64,000 bases of DNA from Pseudomonadota bacterium (GCA_018062345.1 JAGOSL010000003.1:116276-180275); one strand, 5' to 3'; shown: positions 52,720-61,550, counted from the stretch's first letter. Made by a program: numbers and translations. Notes: generated by a model not told the origin, from the sequence alone.

Positions 52720-52797
52720 CTCAAGAAAACCACTAGCGAACTTTGCAAAAAAAGGCTAATACAAAAGTAGTTTTAAAACTTTGAAATAGAGTCTTCC

Positions 52798-53313
52798 ATG
52801 AAACTTGCTGTTGCCCAGATTAGAAATTCTTCAATTTTCATAACCTTAATAGGTTTTGCTTTATTATTCTTTTGTTCGCAAGTAACAATACCTTTGCAGC
52901 CTGTTGCCATCACATTACAAACAGTGGCAATGCTTGTTATTGGCCTGACATTTTCAAAAGCTGATGCTATTCGAAGTGTTTCTAGCTACTTAGCAATTGG
53001 TGCATTAGGCGCTCCAATTTTTGCAAACTTCAGTGGTGGTTTTTTGAAATTAATGGGGCCAGCAGGCGGTTACTATTTTGGGTTTTTAGCAGCTGTTTGG
53101 GTAATGTGCACTTTGCGTGAGCGCTTTTCAAAAACAAATATGTTATTAATTGCCTTTGCTGGACAATCAACTCTTTACGTTTTTGGCGTATCTTGGCTTT
53201 GTGCTTACGTAGGTGCTGATAAAGCCTTTGCCTTAGGCCTAATGCCTTTCATTATTCCAGGGCTTATCAAGTCAGTAATCGTTGCTTCCATTGTAAGATA
53301 TTTGAAAAAATAA
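52798..53313 (+). CDS. bioY: BioY biotin-uptake protein
   Basis: The 171-residue protein has six helices and the BioY signatures VTIPLQPVAITLQTVAML, YLAIGALGAPIFANFSGG and GPAGGYYFGF. It is the substrate-binding S-component of an ECF transporter or a stand-alone biotin importer; no bioM or bioN is nearby. Biotin uptake fits an organism depending on a host for cofactors. Confidence 0.92.
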   Translation: MKLAVAQIRNSSIFITLIGFALLFFCSQVTIPLQPVAITLQTVAMLVIGLTFSKADAIRSVSSYLAIGALGAPIFANFSGGFLKLMGPAGGYYFGFLAAVWVMCTLRERFSKTNMLLIAFAGQSTLYVFGVSWLCAYVGADKAFALGLMPFIIPGLIKSVIVASIVRYLKK

Positions 53314-53390
53314 TTAGGCTTTCAAGATTAATCATCAAAATCGTTTGAAAAAAAGAGTTTAATTTGTGTTTGGGCTGGGCTTCGTCATTC

Positions 53391-53440
53391 AGAGTCTTTG
53401 AATAAGGCGTGAAGTCCAGTAAACACTATTGATGTTAAAT
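53391..53440. repeat. Palindromic element
   Basis: CGTCATTCAGAGTCTTTGAA then TAAGGCGTGAAGTCCAGTAAACACTATTGATG: the GTCAT...GTCCAGTAA arms and the ATTGATG tail follow the family, and the central TTC/GAA stem is decayed. Confidence 0.5.
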
Positions 53441-53546
53441 AGAACCACAACCAAAAGCTTAAGCACCAAAGAAAAAATAAAAACATATTTTTTCTTTAAA
53501 AAATTGACTAAGAAAAAATAATTTGGAAGAGGGTGCTAACTCTAGC

Positions 53547-53672
53547 ATGTTCAAGCAGTATCAAATTGTTCAAAGAGTAAAAGAACGCAGAGGTGCAACA
53601 TTGTTTTGGCAAGTTGATCTAGAAGAACGCATCGCAAAATCAAAGCCTAGTACTATAAAATTCACTGCGTAA
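53547..53672 (+). CDS. Possible small protein (41 residues)
   Basis: ATG 53547 to TAA 53672 encodes MFKQYQIVQRVKERRGATLF then a mixed-charge tail ending IKFTA. GAGGGTG lies 12 bases upstream. Composition is protein-like, but there is no other support. Low confidence. Confidence 0.3.
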   Translation: MFKQYQIVQRVKERRGATLFWQVDLEERIAKSKPSTIKFTA

Positions 53673-53747
53673 AAAAATCAAAATTTTTCTCCCTTACATT
53701 TAAGGGTAAATCTTCTAGCCTTACCAAAAATCTAGGGGGTGTATACA

Positions 53748-54188
53748 ATGAAAGAGCAAACCACTTGCGTAGTTATAGCCGACGGTACTCGTGCCAAGTT
53801 CCTAACTAAAAAGAACCACAACTTGGTGCCAATCATGGCCACCCATCATGCCAATGATGATGTTACTGTCCACCAAGATAAGGGAAGTTCTATACCTGGA
53901 AAAGTAAGCAAAGGTATGGTGAACAAGGGTACTCATAGCTATCCTCCTCATTCTGATTGGTATCATTTTAAGAAAGAAATGTTTGCAGTCAAAATAGCAG
54001 CGATCCTTGGCAGCATATCTAAAAATTATGATAAAATCATCCTAATTGCCGCACCGGTCGTATTGGGAAGCTTGCGTCAGCACTTATCCCCCAACATTCT
54101 TGCTAAGATTGTGCATGAAATTAATAAAGACCTAACAAAAACACCTTTAAAGGAAGTAATGGAATACGTTCATACTCCGTTTCAGTGA
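53748..54188 (+). CDS. Host-attachment-domain protein (baeRF-like)
   Basis: The 146-residue protein matches the Host_attach family: CVVIADGTRAKFLT at the N-terminus, HSDWYHFKKEMFAVKIAAIL in the middle, and KIILIAAPVVLGSLRQHL then KIVHEINKDLTKTPLKEV at the end. The family was named for attachment in Agrobacterium and is structurally related to release-factor/Pelota-like domains; the molecular role is unsettled. ATG 53748 has AGGGGG upstream and is preferred over GTG 53739. Confidence 0.85.
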   Translation: MKEQTTCVVIADGTRAKFLTKKNHNLVPIMATHHANDDVTVHQDKGSSIPGKVSKGMVNKGTHSYPPHSDWYHFKKEMFAVKIAAILGSISKNYDKIILIAAPVVLGSLRQHLSPNILAKIVHEINKDLTKTPLKEVMEYVHTPFQ

Positions 54189-54212
54189 CAACATTGCTCA
54201 CTAAAATAACAC

Positions 54213-54245
54213 TCAGCCATCCCCGAATTTTAATAATTTGGGGGT
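54213..54245. terminator. Hairpin between convergent genes
   Basis: CCATCCCCGAATT / AATTTGGGGGTGG pairs over 12-13 bp with a TTAAT loop. Lies between the host-attachment gene and the third toxin-antitoxin pair; no clear U-tract on either strand, so termination is likely but not certain. Confidence 0.5.
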
Positions 54246-54348
54246 GGGTATGTTCAGGAAAGGTAAATGGGAATGCGTCGCCCCGAAGTTGTTTTGCCTT
54301 ACTTTCGGTATAACGGTCGGAATGAAAACTTGTGTGCTGGGTTAAATT

Positions 54349-54627
54349 CTAATTATAAACTTCTTTTCGATGCCCCAGATCCAGCGCTACAATTGTTAAA
54401 ACCTCTTCTTGAATATCAGCAATAATGCGATAATCGCCTACGCGAAACCGCCAGTATCCTCGTAATGAGCCTGATAATGGCTTGGCTAAAATTCTCGGAT
54501 TTTTGTGAAGTAGCACCCGGTCTTCAAGAAAATCCATAATTCGCTGTTGCTGTATTTTTTCTAAGTGTTTAAATTTCTTATTGAAATCTGTGCCAAACTC
54601 TATGATCCATTGCTCAGTCAAGGTCAT
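54349..54627 (-). CDS. RelE/ParE-family toxin
   Basis: The 92-residue intact toxin has WIIEFGTDFNKKFKHLEK, then LSGSLRGYWRFRVGDYRIIADI and IVALDLGHRKEVYN, the hallmark C-terminus of RelE/ParE proteins. Start overlaps the antitoxin end by 14 bases. Its intact C-terminus provides a template for the frameshifted toxin at 50120. Confidence 0.88.
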   Translation of the reverse strand: MTLTEQWIIEFGTDFNKKFKHLEKIQQQRIMDFLEDRVLLHKNPRILAKPLSGSLRGYWRFRVGDYRIIADIQEEVLTIVALDLGHRKEVYN

Positions 54628-54838
54628 ACATTTTTTTCATTTCCTCAAGCGTATAGGTTTTCAGCGTTCCAGCCTTTTTCTGGCGCTCATACTCCGCAAT
54701 CGCTTTATAGGTGCTCTCGTGCACATCAAGGTACTCTAAAATTGCTTCTTTCACGTAATAGCTCTTTGGTCTGTTCGTTTCCAAAGCAAGGGAAGCTAAA
54801 CGACGATCAAGTTCTTCTGGTAAACGTACTCCCAACAT
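54614..54838 (-). CDS. Antitoxin, ribbon-helix-helix type
   Basis: The 74-residue protein MLGVRLPEELDRRLASLALE is a classic RHH start, with NRPKSYYVKEAILEYLDV as second helix pair and a charged toxin-binding tail ending LEEMKKMYDLD. ATG 54838, upstream of and overlapping its toxin. Located just downstream of the peptide deformylase gene; no duplicated 3' end of that gene is visible here. Confidence 0.85.
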   Translation of the reverse strand: MLGVRLPEELDRRLASLALETNRPKSYYVKEAILEYLDVHESTYKAIAEYERQKKAGTLKTYTLEEMKKMYDLD

Positions 54839-54912
54839 AATACTACCTTATTAAAATGCCTAAGATCACTATACCACAAAGTACATGTTTTACAAGTTAA
54901 ACTTGTTCAACA

Positions 54913-55635
54913 TCATCGGCTTTTCCTAAATTCATCACAAGCCATAATCGCTTCTGTAAAGCCAAAGTTGCGGTTATCTTCTACAAGCAATGGAAAAAGA
55001 ATCCCATCAAGATGATCTAGTTCATGCTGCACAACACGCGCATGAAAATTTGAAGCCTGAAAAATTTGCGCAGCCCCTTCAAGGTCGGTGTATGCACATT
55101 CTATATGGGTATATCTCCAAACTTTCCCCATCATGCCAGGCACTGATAAACATCCCTCCCATTCAAGGTTCTTCTCATCACTTAGTGGTTTGTAGCTAGG
55201 GTTAATCATCACACGCATAGGGTGCGCTACACCATCTGTTTTATAGCGCGGGTGCGTGGCAGGAACTGCAAACATTACAAGCTGTCTTAATATACCAATT
55301 TGGGGTGCCGCAAGACCTACATTACCCATCCCCTTTGTAGCAAGTTGCATCTGTTCTAATGCTTGGTGCACCAAAGGCATTTCTTGGGGAAGTTTAAAAG
55401 GTAATGATTTTTTATATAACGCCGGGTCGCCGTAGCGCAAAAATTTCGGCGCACCCCGGTTTTCTTGGCTAGAGTAATCAAAGGTTGGTGAAAGTTTTGT
55501 TGTCATAGTTATGTTCCTCCTGATTTTAGGTATGTTAAAGCCTGCAGGAATTTCTAGCAAACGATACATGGCAAATAGTTCTGTTGAAAAAGGTAAAGCT
55601 ATGCATCCCAAACATAGAAAAAAACGTGCTTTCAT
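54913..55635 (-). CDS. def: Peptide deformylase with alternative in-frame signal-peptide start
   Basis: The metal-binding set is GLAAPQIG, EGCLSVPG and QHELDHLDG, typical of peptide deformylase, which removes the N-formyl group from new proteins. Two starts look real. ATG 55635 (AAGGAG upstream) begins MKARFFLCLGCIALPFSTELFA, a signal peptide. ATG 55506 (perfect AGGAGG nine bases upstream) begins MTTKLSPTFDYSSQ and gives a normal cytosolic enzyme of 197 residues. Both are in one frame, so the locus may encode cytosolic and exported forms, or an exported-protein 5' end may have fused upstream. Confidence 0.9.
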   Translation of the reverse strand: MKARFFLCLGCIALPFSTELFAMYRLLEIPAGFNIPKIRRNITMTTKLSPTFDYSSQENRGAPKFLRYGDPALYKKSLPFKLPQEMPLVHQALEQMQLATKGMGNVGLAAPQIGILRQLVMFAVPATHPRYKTDGVAHPMRVMINPSYKPLSDEKNLEWEGCLSVPGMMGKVWRYTHIECAYTDLEGAAQIFQASNFHARVVQHELDHLDGILFPLLVEDNRNFGFTEAIMACDEFRKSR

Positions 55636-55743
55636 TAATGTATTCTCCTTTTTTTTACCAAAGTTCATAAAAAAAGCCTTCCCCACGTTCTATACATTAA
55701 CGCTAATTAGTACAAGGTTTATTTGATATGTTAATCATCATAA

Positions 55744-55822
55744 AATTTTCCCTCTGTGCGGGAAAATTGTGGTCTGACTCTTAGACCTGCAAGGCCAACA
55801 GCGCACAGGGGGGGGCTTCTTT
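55744..55822. ncRNA. Possible structured RNA/leader upstream of deformylase
   Basis: A perfect 9-bp hairpin AATTTTCCC / GGGAAAATT (55744-55752, 55760-55768) has loop TCTGTGC. The loop side CTGTGCG (55754-55760) is complementary to CGCACAG at 55802-55808, allowing a pseudoknot or an alternative fold, with a further GGTCT/AGACC hairpin (55771-55787) between. It matches no RNA family I know. It could be a terminator for the 55876 gene on the minus strand, a cis-regulatory leader of the deformylase mRNA, or both. Confidence 0.35.
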
Positions 55823-55875
55823 TGACCTTATTTAGCAGAACAGAGGGAATGAAAACTCGTAACTGCGCTACAATA

Positions 55876-57708
55876 TTACCTTGGTATAATCATTGCCTCA
55901 GTAAGAAGTTCTAGAAAGGCCTTTCTTATTGCGGGAAATCTTTTTCTATCGCTTCCATGATGCAGTTCATGCCCACCTTTAACGCAAAAAATTCCAGTTA
56001 CGGGTGATCTAAGCATAAGCACATATTTATTGTTTTCGCTGATTACTGTGCCTCCCAAACCTCCTTCAGTAATGCTCTTTGCAAATTCACTACAAGCTTT
56101 TTTTATATTCATCATAGGTGCTTCTTTTAAATCCTGGATCCATTGTGGCCAGCTCAACGGGTCTGCTCCATAATGGTATTCCATTATGGTGTCAGCAGAA
56201 GCAGCTGAAGGTTTAGAGTCTTCATTTCTTGTTCTTAATTCTGTATTATGCCAGCGCTTTGGTTTTCTTGTAAAAGTGTGATTTTCTTCTAGAGCCCTTT
56301 CAGGTAAGCTTGCATATTCATAGCTATCTTTTGCATAAGCTGATCTTACCGCTTTTAACTGATCATTTTTAGACTCTGTTTGGAATTGAGCTTTTGCTTC
56401 TAGGCTTGGCGGTACGTCTGTTGCTAAGTTCTCGAATTTACTTATAAAGTCCCTTGCCTCATCTCGTGCTCTTTTATCTTGTTCTCTCTCTTCTTCCTCT
56501 AAAATTTTTTGATTATACTTTTCGCGTAGCTCTGTTTTTTCTTGGTTAAAAGTATAGTAGGCATTATGAATCTCTAAAATAGCTCTTGCTGCAATGTCAT
56601 AGTTAGGTGATAAAATATCCCCAGCACGTCTTGTAAATATTCCATTTCGCTTTTTCTTTTTTTTGCTAAATTCAGCTGTATATTTTGAATAGATTTGTTG
56701 ATGTTTTCCTTCTTCACACTCAAGAGGGGTGGCTAATTCTTCTCGTTTCGTGAAATCTTCAGCAGAAATGGTTGTTGTAAAATCAGTCATTGATGTTCTG
56801 CGACCAAAAATTTGCATTATATCAAAAAAGCTAAAATAGAAATCTGGCAAGGCATTTTGCATTTCATCCGAATTAATAAGCTCTTTCAAACAAGCAATAT
56901 TTATGAATCCATAATGATCTAACAGATCTTGAGCATCGGCCTTTATTAAGGCCTTTTGTCCAAAATTGTACCCGTCTTGCTTGTCATAAATATCATAAAG
57001 AACCATAAAGGGCAGTATAATATCCAAGCTCTGCTCAAGAGTTTGATCAAGTTTTGTTGACAAATTATCTACTAATCCATCGAATAAACTTAAGTACCGT
57101 TGTTCTGTTTCTAGAAAATAAGCCACAGACATTAGTGCTAGTTCCTCAAATATGCATGCAGCTATAGGGCTGTATTCAGGAATCGTTATTTTGATTCGTT
57201 CTTGCAGGTCTTTAACGTCTTTAATTGGCCAATGTGAAATTACCATACGGTCAGAACGGTTTTCTGCCATAGCATCACCAAAATAATTATTTAAAAAGGC
57301 TTCTGCTTTTCCTTTTTCTACGTTTGTCTTAGTAAGTTTTTTAAGAGATTTTGTTTTCCATAATTTATCGATATCAATTCTAGACACATTGATTATATTT
57401 TCTCGACCATTTTTTATTCCATAAATGTCTAGCTTATCTAAAACTGGCCTACTGCTTTGTAAAAGTTCAACCATTTCTCTATGGTGTTCGGCTTGAAGCA
57501 TTGCCCGACCATAAAGATGTGGAATAATGCCTAGTGCTTCTGTATTTAGAAAAAGTTTGTCTTCTAATTCTCTAAGATCATCAAAATTGGAAGCATTGGT
57601 AATGTTAGTGGTGATTGCTTCTAATTCCATTCTTAAATTTTCTGCCACGCAAAAAAGTGAAGCACATAAAGTTGTTAAAGTGGTAATGCCTATTTTTAAA
57701 AATTGCAT
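55876..57708 (-). CDS. Large secreted protein of unknown function
   Basis: The 610-residue protein has signal peptide MQFLKIGITTLTTLCASLFC. Mostly helical, with a charged coiled-coil-like segment near residues 395-430 (KILEEEEREQDKRARDEARD). The C-terminal about 85 residues form a distinct alpha/beta domain with GGTVISENNKYVLMLRSP, then VKGGHELHHGSDRKRFPAI and a final helix. The clustered His/Lys/Arg there could be a catalytic site, but I recognise no family. Single gene. Confidence 0.6.
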   Translation of the reverse strand: MQFLKIGITTLTTLCASLFCVAENLRMELEAITTNITNASNFDDLRELEDKLFLNTEALGIIPHLYGRAMLQAEHHREMVELLQSSRPVLDKLDIYGIKNGRENIINVSRIDIDKLWKTKSLKKLTKTNVEKGKAEAFLNNYFGDAMAENRSDRMVISHWPIKDVKDLQERIKITIPEYSPIAACIFEELALMSVAYFLETEQRYLSLFDGLVDNLSTKLDQTLEQSLDIILPFMVLYDIYDKQDGYNFGQKALIKADAQDLLDHYGFINIACLKELINSDEMQNALPDFYFSFFDIMQIFGRRTSMTDFTTTISAEDFTKREELATPLECEEGKHQQIYSKYTAEFSKKKKKRNGIFTRRAGDILSPNYDIAARAILEIHNAYYTFNQEKTELREKYNQKILEEEEREQDKRARDEARDFISKFENLATDVPPSLEAKAQFQTESKNDQLKAVRSAYAKDSYEYASLPERALEENHTFTRKPKRWHNTELRTRNEDSKPSAASADTIMEYHYGADPLSWPQWIQDLKEAPMMNIKKACSEFAKSITEGGLGGTVISENNKYVLMLRSPVTGIFCVKGGHELHHGSDRKRFPAIRKAFLELLTEAMIIPR

Positions 57709-57826
57709 GATCTTTTCTGACTAAAAGCTTAAGTTACTCTTTTTAAATCTAGTAATTTTTTGTGAAAATTTCAATGTATTGGTTATTAATTATAGAAATT
57801 AAGCAGGTTTTAAAATCTATCTGGGT

Positions 57827-58339
57827 CTAATATTTCCCTCCAACCATACTCTTTACCTTTTCAAGCAAATCAAAGGGGGCTGATTTGCTAGCATTTAACC
57901 AGCTGATCATTTCATCAATTTTAGCCATAACCTTAGAATTATCTGCGCTGGTGTCATCTTTCCAAACATTGGCTGCGTAAATAAGCGCGCACATGAATAG
58001 CAAATTTTGTGCATATCGTGCGGCATCCCAATTCAACTCTAATTCTTGGTGCCATGTATCAATTGCAGCTAATACTTGCGCTTGTCCTTCGCAAATAAGC
58101 TTAGTGCTTAAATTTTGTGCATCCCATAGACTCAAAATACAAGCGCGCTTTTCAGTCAAGCTATCAAACACTAGCATCATCAAATCAAACAGCGTTTCAT
58201 TTGTATTGTTGCGGCTAACCGTTGCAAGGTTGTCAGTGACTTGCCATAAACGATCGTTAATCAAGGCTTGAATCTCATCAACTGTAACCGCTGCCGGATC
58301 CTGCGTTGCTTTTTCCCAAATAACTTCAATATCAACCAT
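57827..58339 (-). CDS. Hypothetical cytosolic protein in the proC-znuA operon
   Basis: The 170-residue protein MVDIEVIWEKATQDPAAVTV is helical throughout with LNWDAARYAQNLLFMCALIYAANVWKDD near the C-terminus. The pattern of long helices vaguely recalls COQ9 or TetR ligand-binding domains, but without the DNA-binding part. It overlaps znuA by eight bases and is therefore the third gene of proC-znuA-57827. Confidence 0.55.
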   Translation of the reverse strand: MVDIEVIWEKATQDPAAVTVDEIQALINDRLWQVTDNLATVSRNNTNETLFDLMMLVFDSLTEKRACILSLWDAQNLSTKLICEGQAQVLAAIDTWHQELELNWDAARYAQNLLFMCALIYAANVWKDDTSADNSKVMAKIDEMISWLNASKSAPFDLLEKVKSMVGGKY

Positions 58340-59183
58340 TTTTCATTGCCTCTGCCATGGTGGCAGCATTATACCAAAGGGTGTCTTGCAAACTTAATCC
58401 TTCCTTTAACGTATCTGCATACAATGTTCCCTTAATTTGCTTGCCAGTTTCTGTAGCAATCACATTAATAATTTTAGGGTTCGCAAGGCTTTCTAAAAAG
58501 ATTGCTGAAATGTGCAAATCACGAATTTGAGTGATCAAATTTTTTAAATCTTTTGCTGAAGGATCATCACTTGTGCTAATACCATGCGGGCTCAACACCG
58601 TTACATCAAAACACTTTGCAAAGTATGAAAACGCATCATGGGTGGTTAGCATTACACGCTCAGGTTTTTCAATTTTTGAAAAAAGTATAACAATATTTGT
58701 ATGAAGCTCTTTAAATACTGCACGAAGGCCAATGGCATTTTTCTCAAAATTAGCTGCGTATTTCGGAAACGCTACTTTTAAAGCATTTTCAATGTTATCA
58801 ATCATAGTAATCACAAGGGTTGGGTCATGCCAAACGTGCGGATCAGGCAAATTCCCCAAATAGCGTGGGGGAATGTTTTGGCTTGCAACGGCAAATGCGC
58901 AAGTATGTCCCGAAGCCTTAATCAGCTGCTCTATCCATCCTTCTAAATTCAGCCCATTAACAATAATCAAGTCTGCTTTAGCCAAAATTTTTGAATCACT
59001 GGGCTTTGGGTGGTAAAGGTGTGGATCAGCAGATACCGGCACAATAGAGTGCACAGAAATTCCTTCAATGCCTTGGCATAATTGCACACATAAATCTTTT
59101 AAAATTGAAAAACTGCACACAACTGTTTCAGCTTGCGCGCATGAGATGCTGATAATAATCAAAAAATAGCGAAGTAATCTCAT
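58332..59183 (-). CDS. znuA: Zinc/manganese ABC transporter substrate-binding protein (ZnuA-like)
   Basis: The 283-residue protein has a signal peptide (RYFLIIISISCAQA) and metal-binding positions of the cluster A-I family: His in DPHLYHPKPSD, DPHVWHDP and TTHDAFSYFA, and Asp in LYADTL. No His-rich loop is visible, so zinc versus manganese is undecided. The permease and ATPase genes are not in this operon. Four-base overlap with proC. Confidence 0.85.
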   Translation of the reverse strand: MRLLRYFLIIISISCAQAETVVCSFSILKDLCVQLCQGIEGISVHSIVPVSADPHLYHPKPSDSKILAKADLIIVNGLNLEGWIEQLIKASGHTCAFAVASQNIPPRYLGNLPDPHVWHDPTLVITMIDNIENALKVAFPKYAANFEKNAIGLRAVFKELHTNIVILFSKIEKPERVMLTTHDAFSYFAKCFDVTVLSPHGISTSDDPSAKDLKNLITQIRDLHISAIFLESLANPKIINVIATETGKQIKGTLYADTLKEGLSLQDTLWYNAATMAEAMKNG

Positions 59184-59944
59184 AAGCTTTTTGCCAATTC
59201 TAGAGCACGATTTTTTGCCGCTTCCAATGCCTTTGAAAATAAAGTTTGTAAATGATTGCCTTTCATCAAAATCTCCAAAGCCGCTTGGGTTGTACCACCC
59301 GTGCTGGTAACATTTGCGCGTAGCTGTGCGGCTTCATCAGGTAACTCTTTTAATGTTGCTGCTGCACCTATAATTGTTTGTCGGGCAAATCGTTTGGCAA
59401 ATACACTATCCAGCCCTAATTCAATAGCTGCTTGTTCTAAACACTCGCATAAATAATACACATAAGCAGGCCCAGATCCTGAAAGAGCTGTCACTGCATC
59501 AAATTGGTCTTGATTGTTCAATTTCTCAACAATTCCCACTTTTTCAAATAGTTCAATCGCCGTTTTTTCATCCGCTTGTGCGCAGTTTTTGTTTAACACA
59601 TATGCGCTAGCGCTCTCGCCAACCATTGCTGGCAAATTCGGCATCATGCGAATAACGCGCGCTTGTGCACCTAACCATTCAGTATAATGCTCAAGGCGAA
59701 CCCCTGCCGCGATTGATATAAAAAGCGTATCAGCAAATTTAGCGTATGCAGGCAAAACCTGATCAAGTACTTGTGGTTTTACGGCAATAATAGCCACATC
59801 AGGGCAATAATTCGCTGGCAATTCTTCAACTGATTTTGCGCAATCTTGTTTGAACGGATCCACAATAGTGACGTCGTAAAATGGCTTCCAACCCTTTAGA
59901 AGTCCGCCACCCATAGCGCCAAACCCAATTAACAAAATCCGCAT
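59180..59944 (-). CDS. proC: Pyrroline-5-carboxylate reductase
   Basis: The 254-residue protein has the Rossmann start ILLIGFGAMGGGLLKGW, VIAVKPQ, RMMPNLPAMVGESAS, ALSGSGPAYVYYL and the C-terminal NVTSTGGTTQAAL. Last step of proline synthesis, NAD(P)H-dependent. First gene of a three-gene run with znuA and the 57827 gene. Confidence 0.95.
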   Translation of the reverse strand: MRILLIGFGAMGGGLLKGWKPFYDVTIVDPFKQDCAKSVEELPANYCPDVAIIAVKPQVLDQVLPAYAKFADTLFISIAAGVRLEHYTEWLGAQARVIRMMPNLPAMVGESASAYVLNKNCAQADEKTAIELFEKVGIVEKLNNQDQFDAVTALSGSGPAYVYYLCECLEQAAIELGLDSVFAKRFARQTIIGAAATLKELPDEAAQLRANVTSTGGTTQAALEILMKGNHLQTLFSKALEAAKNRALELAKSL

Positions 59945-60009
59945 ACTTTGAATTATTCATAATTTTGACCTATGTTAAAGGGGCAAGATCGTATGTGCAA
60001 GGTTTGATA

Positions 60010-61155
60010 ATGGTGATTATTGTTGGGGCAGGGTTAGTTGGCGCTACTCTTGCTATTCGTTTATCTCAGCTTGGGGTTAAGGTCAAATTACTTGAAAAAA
60101 ATGCTTATCAACCACCTCTTAAAAAAGATGGGCGCACCATTGCAGTAACGCTTGGCTCGAAGAAATTTTTAGAACAATGTGGTTTGTGGAAAGCGCTTGA
60201 GCCTACCGCGCAACAAATTAACCATATCCGCGTGTTTGAACAAGGCTCCGCTTGGACTCTTGATTATGATTATCAAGATCTAGGTCCTGATCCTATGGGC
60301 TATATTATTGAATTTGATTGCTTGTTGAATGCCTTGCACAAAGGTATCAAAGCGGCAAAACATGTTGAAGTTTTAGATCACTGTACTTTGAAAAGTCTAT
60401 CACCAGGCCAAATACACACCAAAGAATATGGCGTGCTAAAATCTCCCCTGGTGGTTGGCGCAGATGGTCGTAACTCATGGGTTCGTGGTCAGGTCAACAT
60501 AAAAAGTCATTCGAAAGAATATGGTCACAAGGCGCTTGTTGCGCATTTTACTCATGAAAAACCGCATCAAGCCACTGCTTGGGAAATTTTTCAACCATCT
60601 GGTCCTTTTGCTATTTTGCCGATGATTGATACACCAAAAGGCCAGTCTCAATCAGGCATTGTCTGGTGTGGCCCTAAAGATGCCCCTTGGGAAACCCTTC
60701 CAACCCCAGAACTTGAGCAGCAATTAATGGATATTTTCCCTTTTTACGGGAAAGTCACTTTAAACAGCCTTCGCTGGACCTTTCCATTAGTCGCATTAAC
60801 GGTAGATACGGTTACAGCGCCTCGCACTGTTTTGGTAGGTGACGCCGCCCATGCGCTGCATCCTATTGCAGGGCAGGGCGTGAATTTAGGTTGGCGTGAT
60901 GTGGCACATCTTACAGAAGTTATAATGCAAGCTATAGATTTGGGGGGTGATATTGGCTCACCCCAGGTGCTTAATCAATACGCCAAACGCCGCAAGGTTG
61001 ATCACAAAGGTCTCTACTTTTTCACAGATGGCCTAACCAAACTCTATTCAATTGACAATAATCTGGTAAGTTTTTTCCGCCAAGCAGGCCTTGCCACAGT
61101 TGATAAAATTCTCCCGCTTAAAAAGTTCTTTATGAAAAAAGCCATGGGCATTTGA
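60010..61155 (+). CDS. UbiH/UbiF/VisC-type FAD-dependent ubiquinone hydroxylase
   Basis: The protein is 381 residues from ATG 60010 (MVIIVGAGLVGATLAIRLSQ). The N-terminal GxGxxG dinucleotide motif is followed by VVGADGRNSWVR (DG motif) and LVGDAAHALHPIAGQGVNLG, the second FAD motif of aromatic-ring hydroxylases. Catalyses a hydroxylation in ubiquinone synthesis; which ring position cannot be told. The frame is open from 59965 but the ATG gives the standard N-terminus. Divergent from proC by about 65 bases. Confidence 0.88.
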   Translation: MVIIVGAGLVGATLAIRLSQLGVKVKLLEKNAYQPPLKKDGRTIAVTLGSKKFLEQCGLWKALEPTAQQINHIRVFEQGSAWTLDYDYQDLGPDPMGYIIEFDCLLNALHKGIKAAKHVEVLDHCTLKSLSPGQIHTKEYGVLKSPLVVGADGRNSWVRGQVNIKSHSKEYGHKALVAHFTHEKPHQATAWEIFQPSGPFAILPMIDTPKGQSQSGIVWCGPKDAPWETLPTPELEQQLMDIFPFYGKVTLNSLRWTFPLVALTVDTVTAPRTVLVGDAAHALHPIAGQGVNLGWRDVAHLTEVIMQAIDLGGDIGSPQVLNQYAKRRKVDHKGLYFFTDGLTKLYSIDNNLVSFFRQAGLATVDKILPLKKFFMKKAMGI

Positions 61156-61282
61156 AAGTTAATTGTTCCTTAATCAAATTTCTTTTCTCTCTGCCATAGA
61201 CGAAAAGCACACCCGCTTAATCTTTTATTAACTAATTTGTTTTAAAATCATAAATGTTAGTATTTTATTTATAGGAACTATT

Positions 61283-61519
61283 ATGTCAAAAACATTAACA
61301 CTTCTAGCACTAGCTACTGTTATTGCTACATCTGCGTCAACATTCGCAATGCACCACATAATGGGTGGCGCTTCATCAGAAGAAAAATCAAAATGTGCAC
61401 AAGCATGTCACGGCAAGCATCGCGGATGTGTAGCTAAATGTGAAAAATATGCTACATGCATGAGAAAAAATGGCGGTAACAGGCAAGGATGCGGTGGAAA
61501 ATTTAATCCAGATGCATAA
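61283..61519 (+). CDS. Small secreted cysteine-rich peptide with twin CX3C motif
   Basis: The 78-residue precursor has a clear signal peptide (LTLLALATVIATSASTFA), then about 55 mature residues with six Cys: C38-x3-C42, C49-x3-C53, C59 and C70. The twin CX3C helix pair recalls alpha-hairpinin folds. The mature peptide is rich in Lys, His and Gly. TAGGAAC ribosome site; strong terminator downstream, so a monocistronic, possibly highly expressed gene. Function unknown; antimicrobial-like, metal-binding or host-directed roles are all possible. Confidence 0.65.
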   Translation: MSKTLTLLALATVIATSASTFAMHHIMGGASSEEKSKCAQACHGKHRGCVAKCEKYATCMRKNGGNRQGCGGKFNPDA

Positions 61520-61550
61520 TCTCTGTAGTTATTTCTAATTAATTACGAAT

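Larger units (their letters stand above)
53314..53747. other. 434-base gap with palindromic element and a short ORF
   Basis: It contains a palindromic element (53391-53440) and a 41-codon frame (53547-53672). The rest is AT-rich and holds the promoter region of the host-attachment gene; no RNA gene is recognised. Confidence 0.5.

Noticed and set aside
54189..54348. A displaced peptide-deformylase 3' end beyond the third toxin-antitoxin pair
   Set aside because: I looked for the same arrangement as at engB and the ABC-F gene. Only a fuzzy AATTC..GGA match within a hairpin was found, no better than chance.
55744..55822. Bacterial SRP (4.5S) RNA or 6S RNA
   Set aside because: The conserved GGAAGCAG apical motif of SRP RNA is absent and the 6S closing-stem/bulge layout does not fit, so only a generic structured-element call is made.
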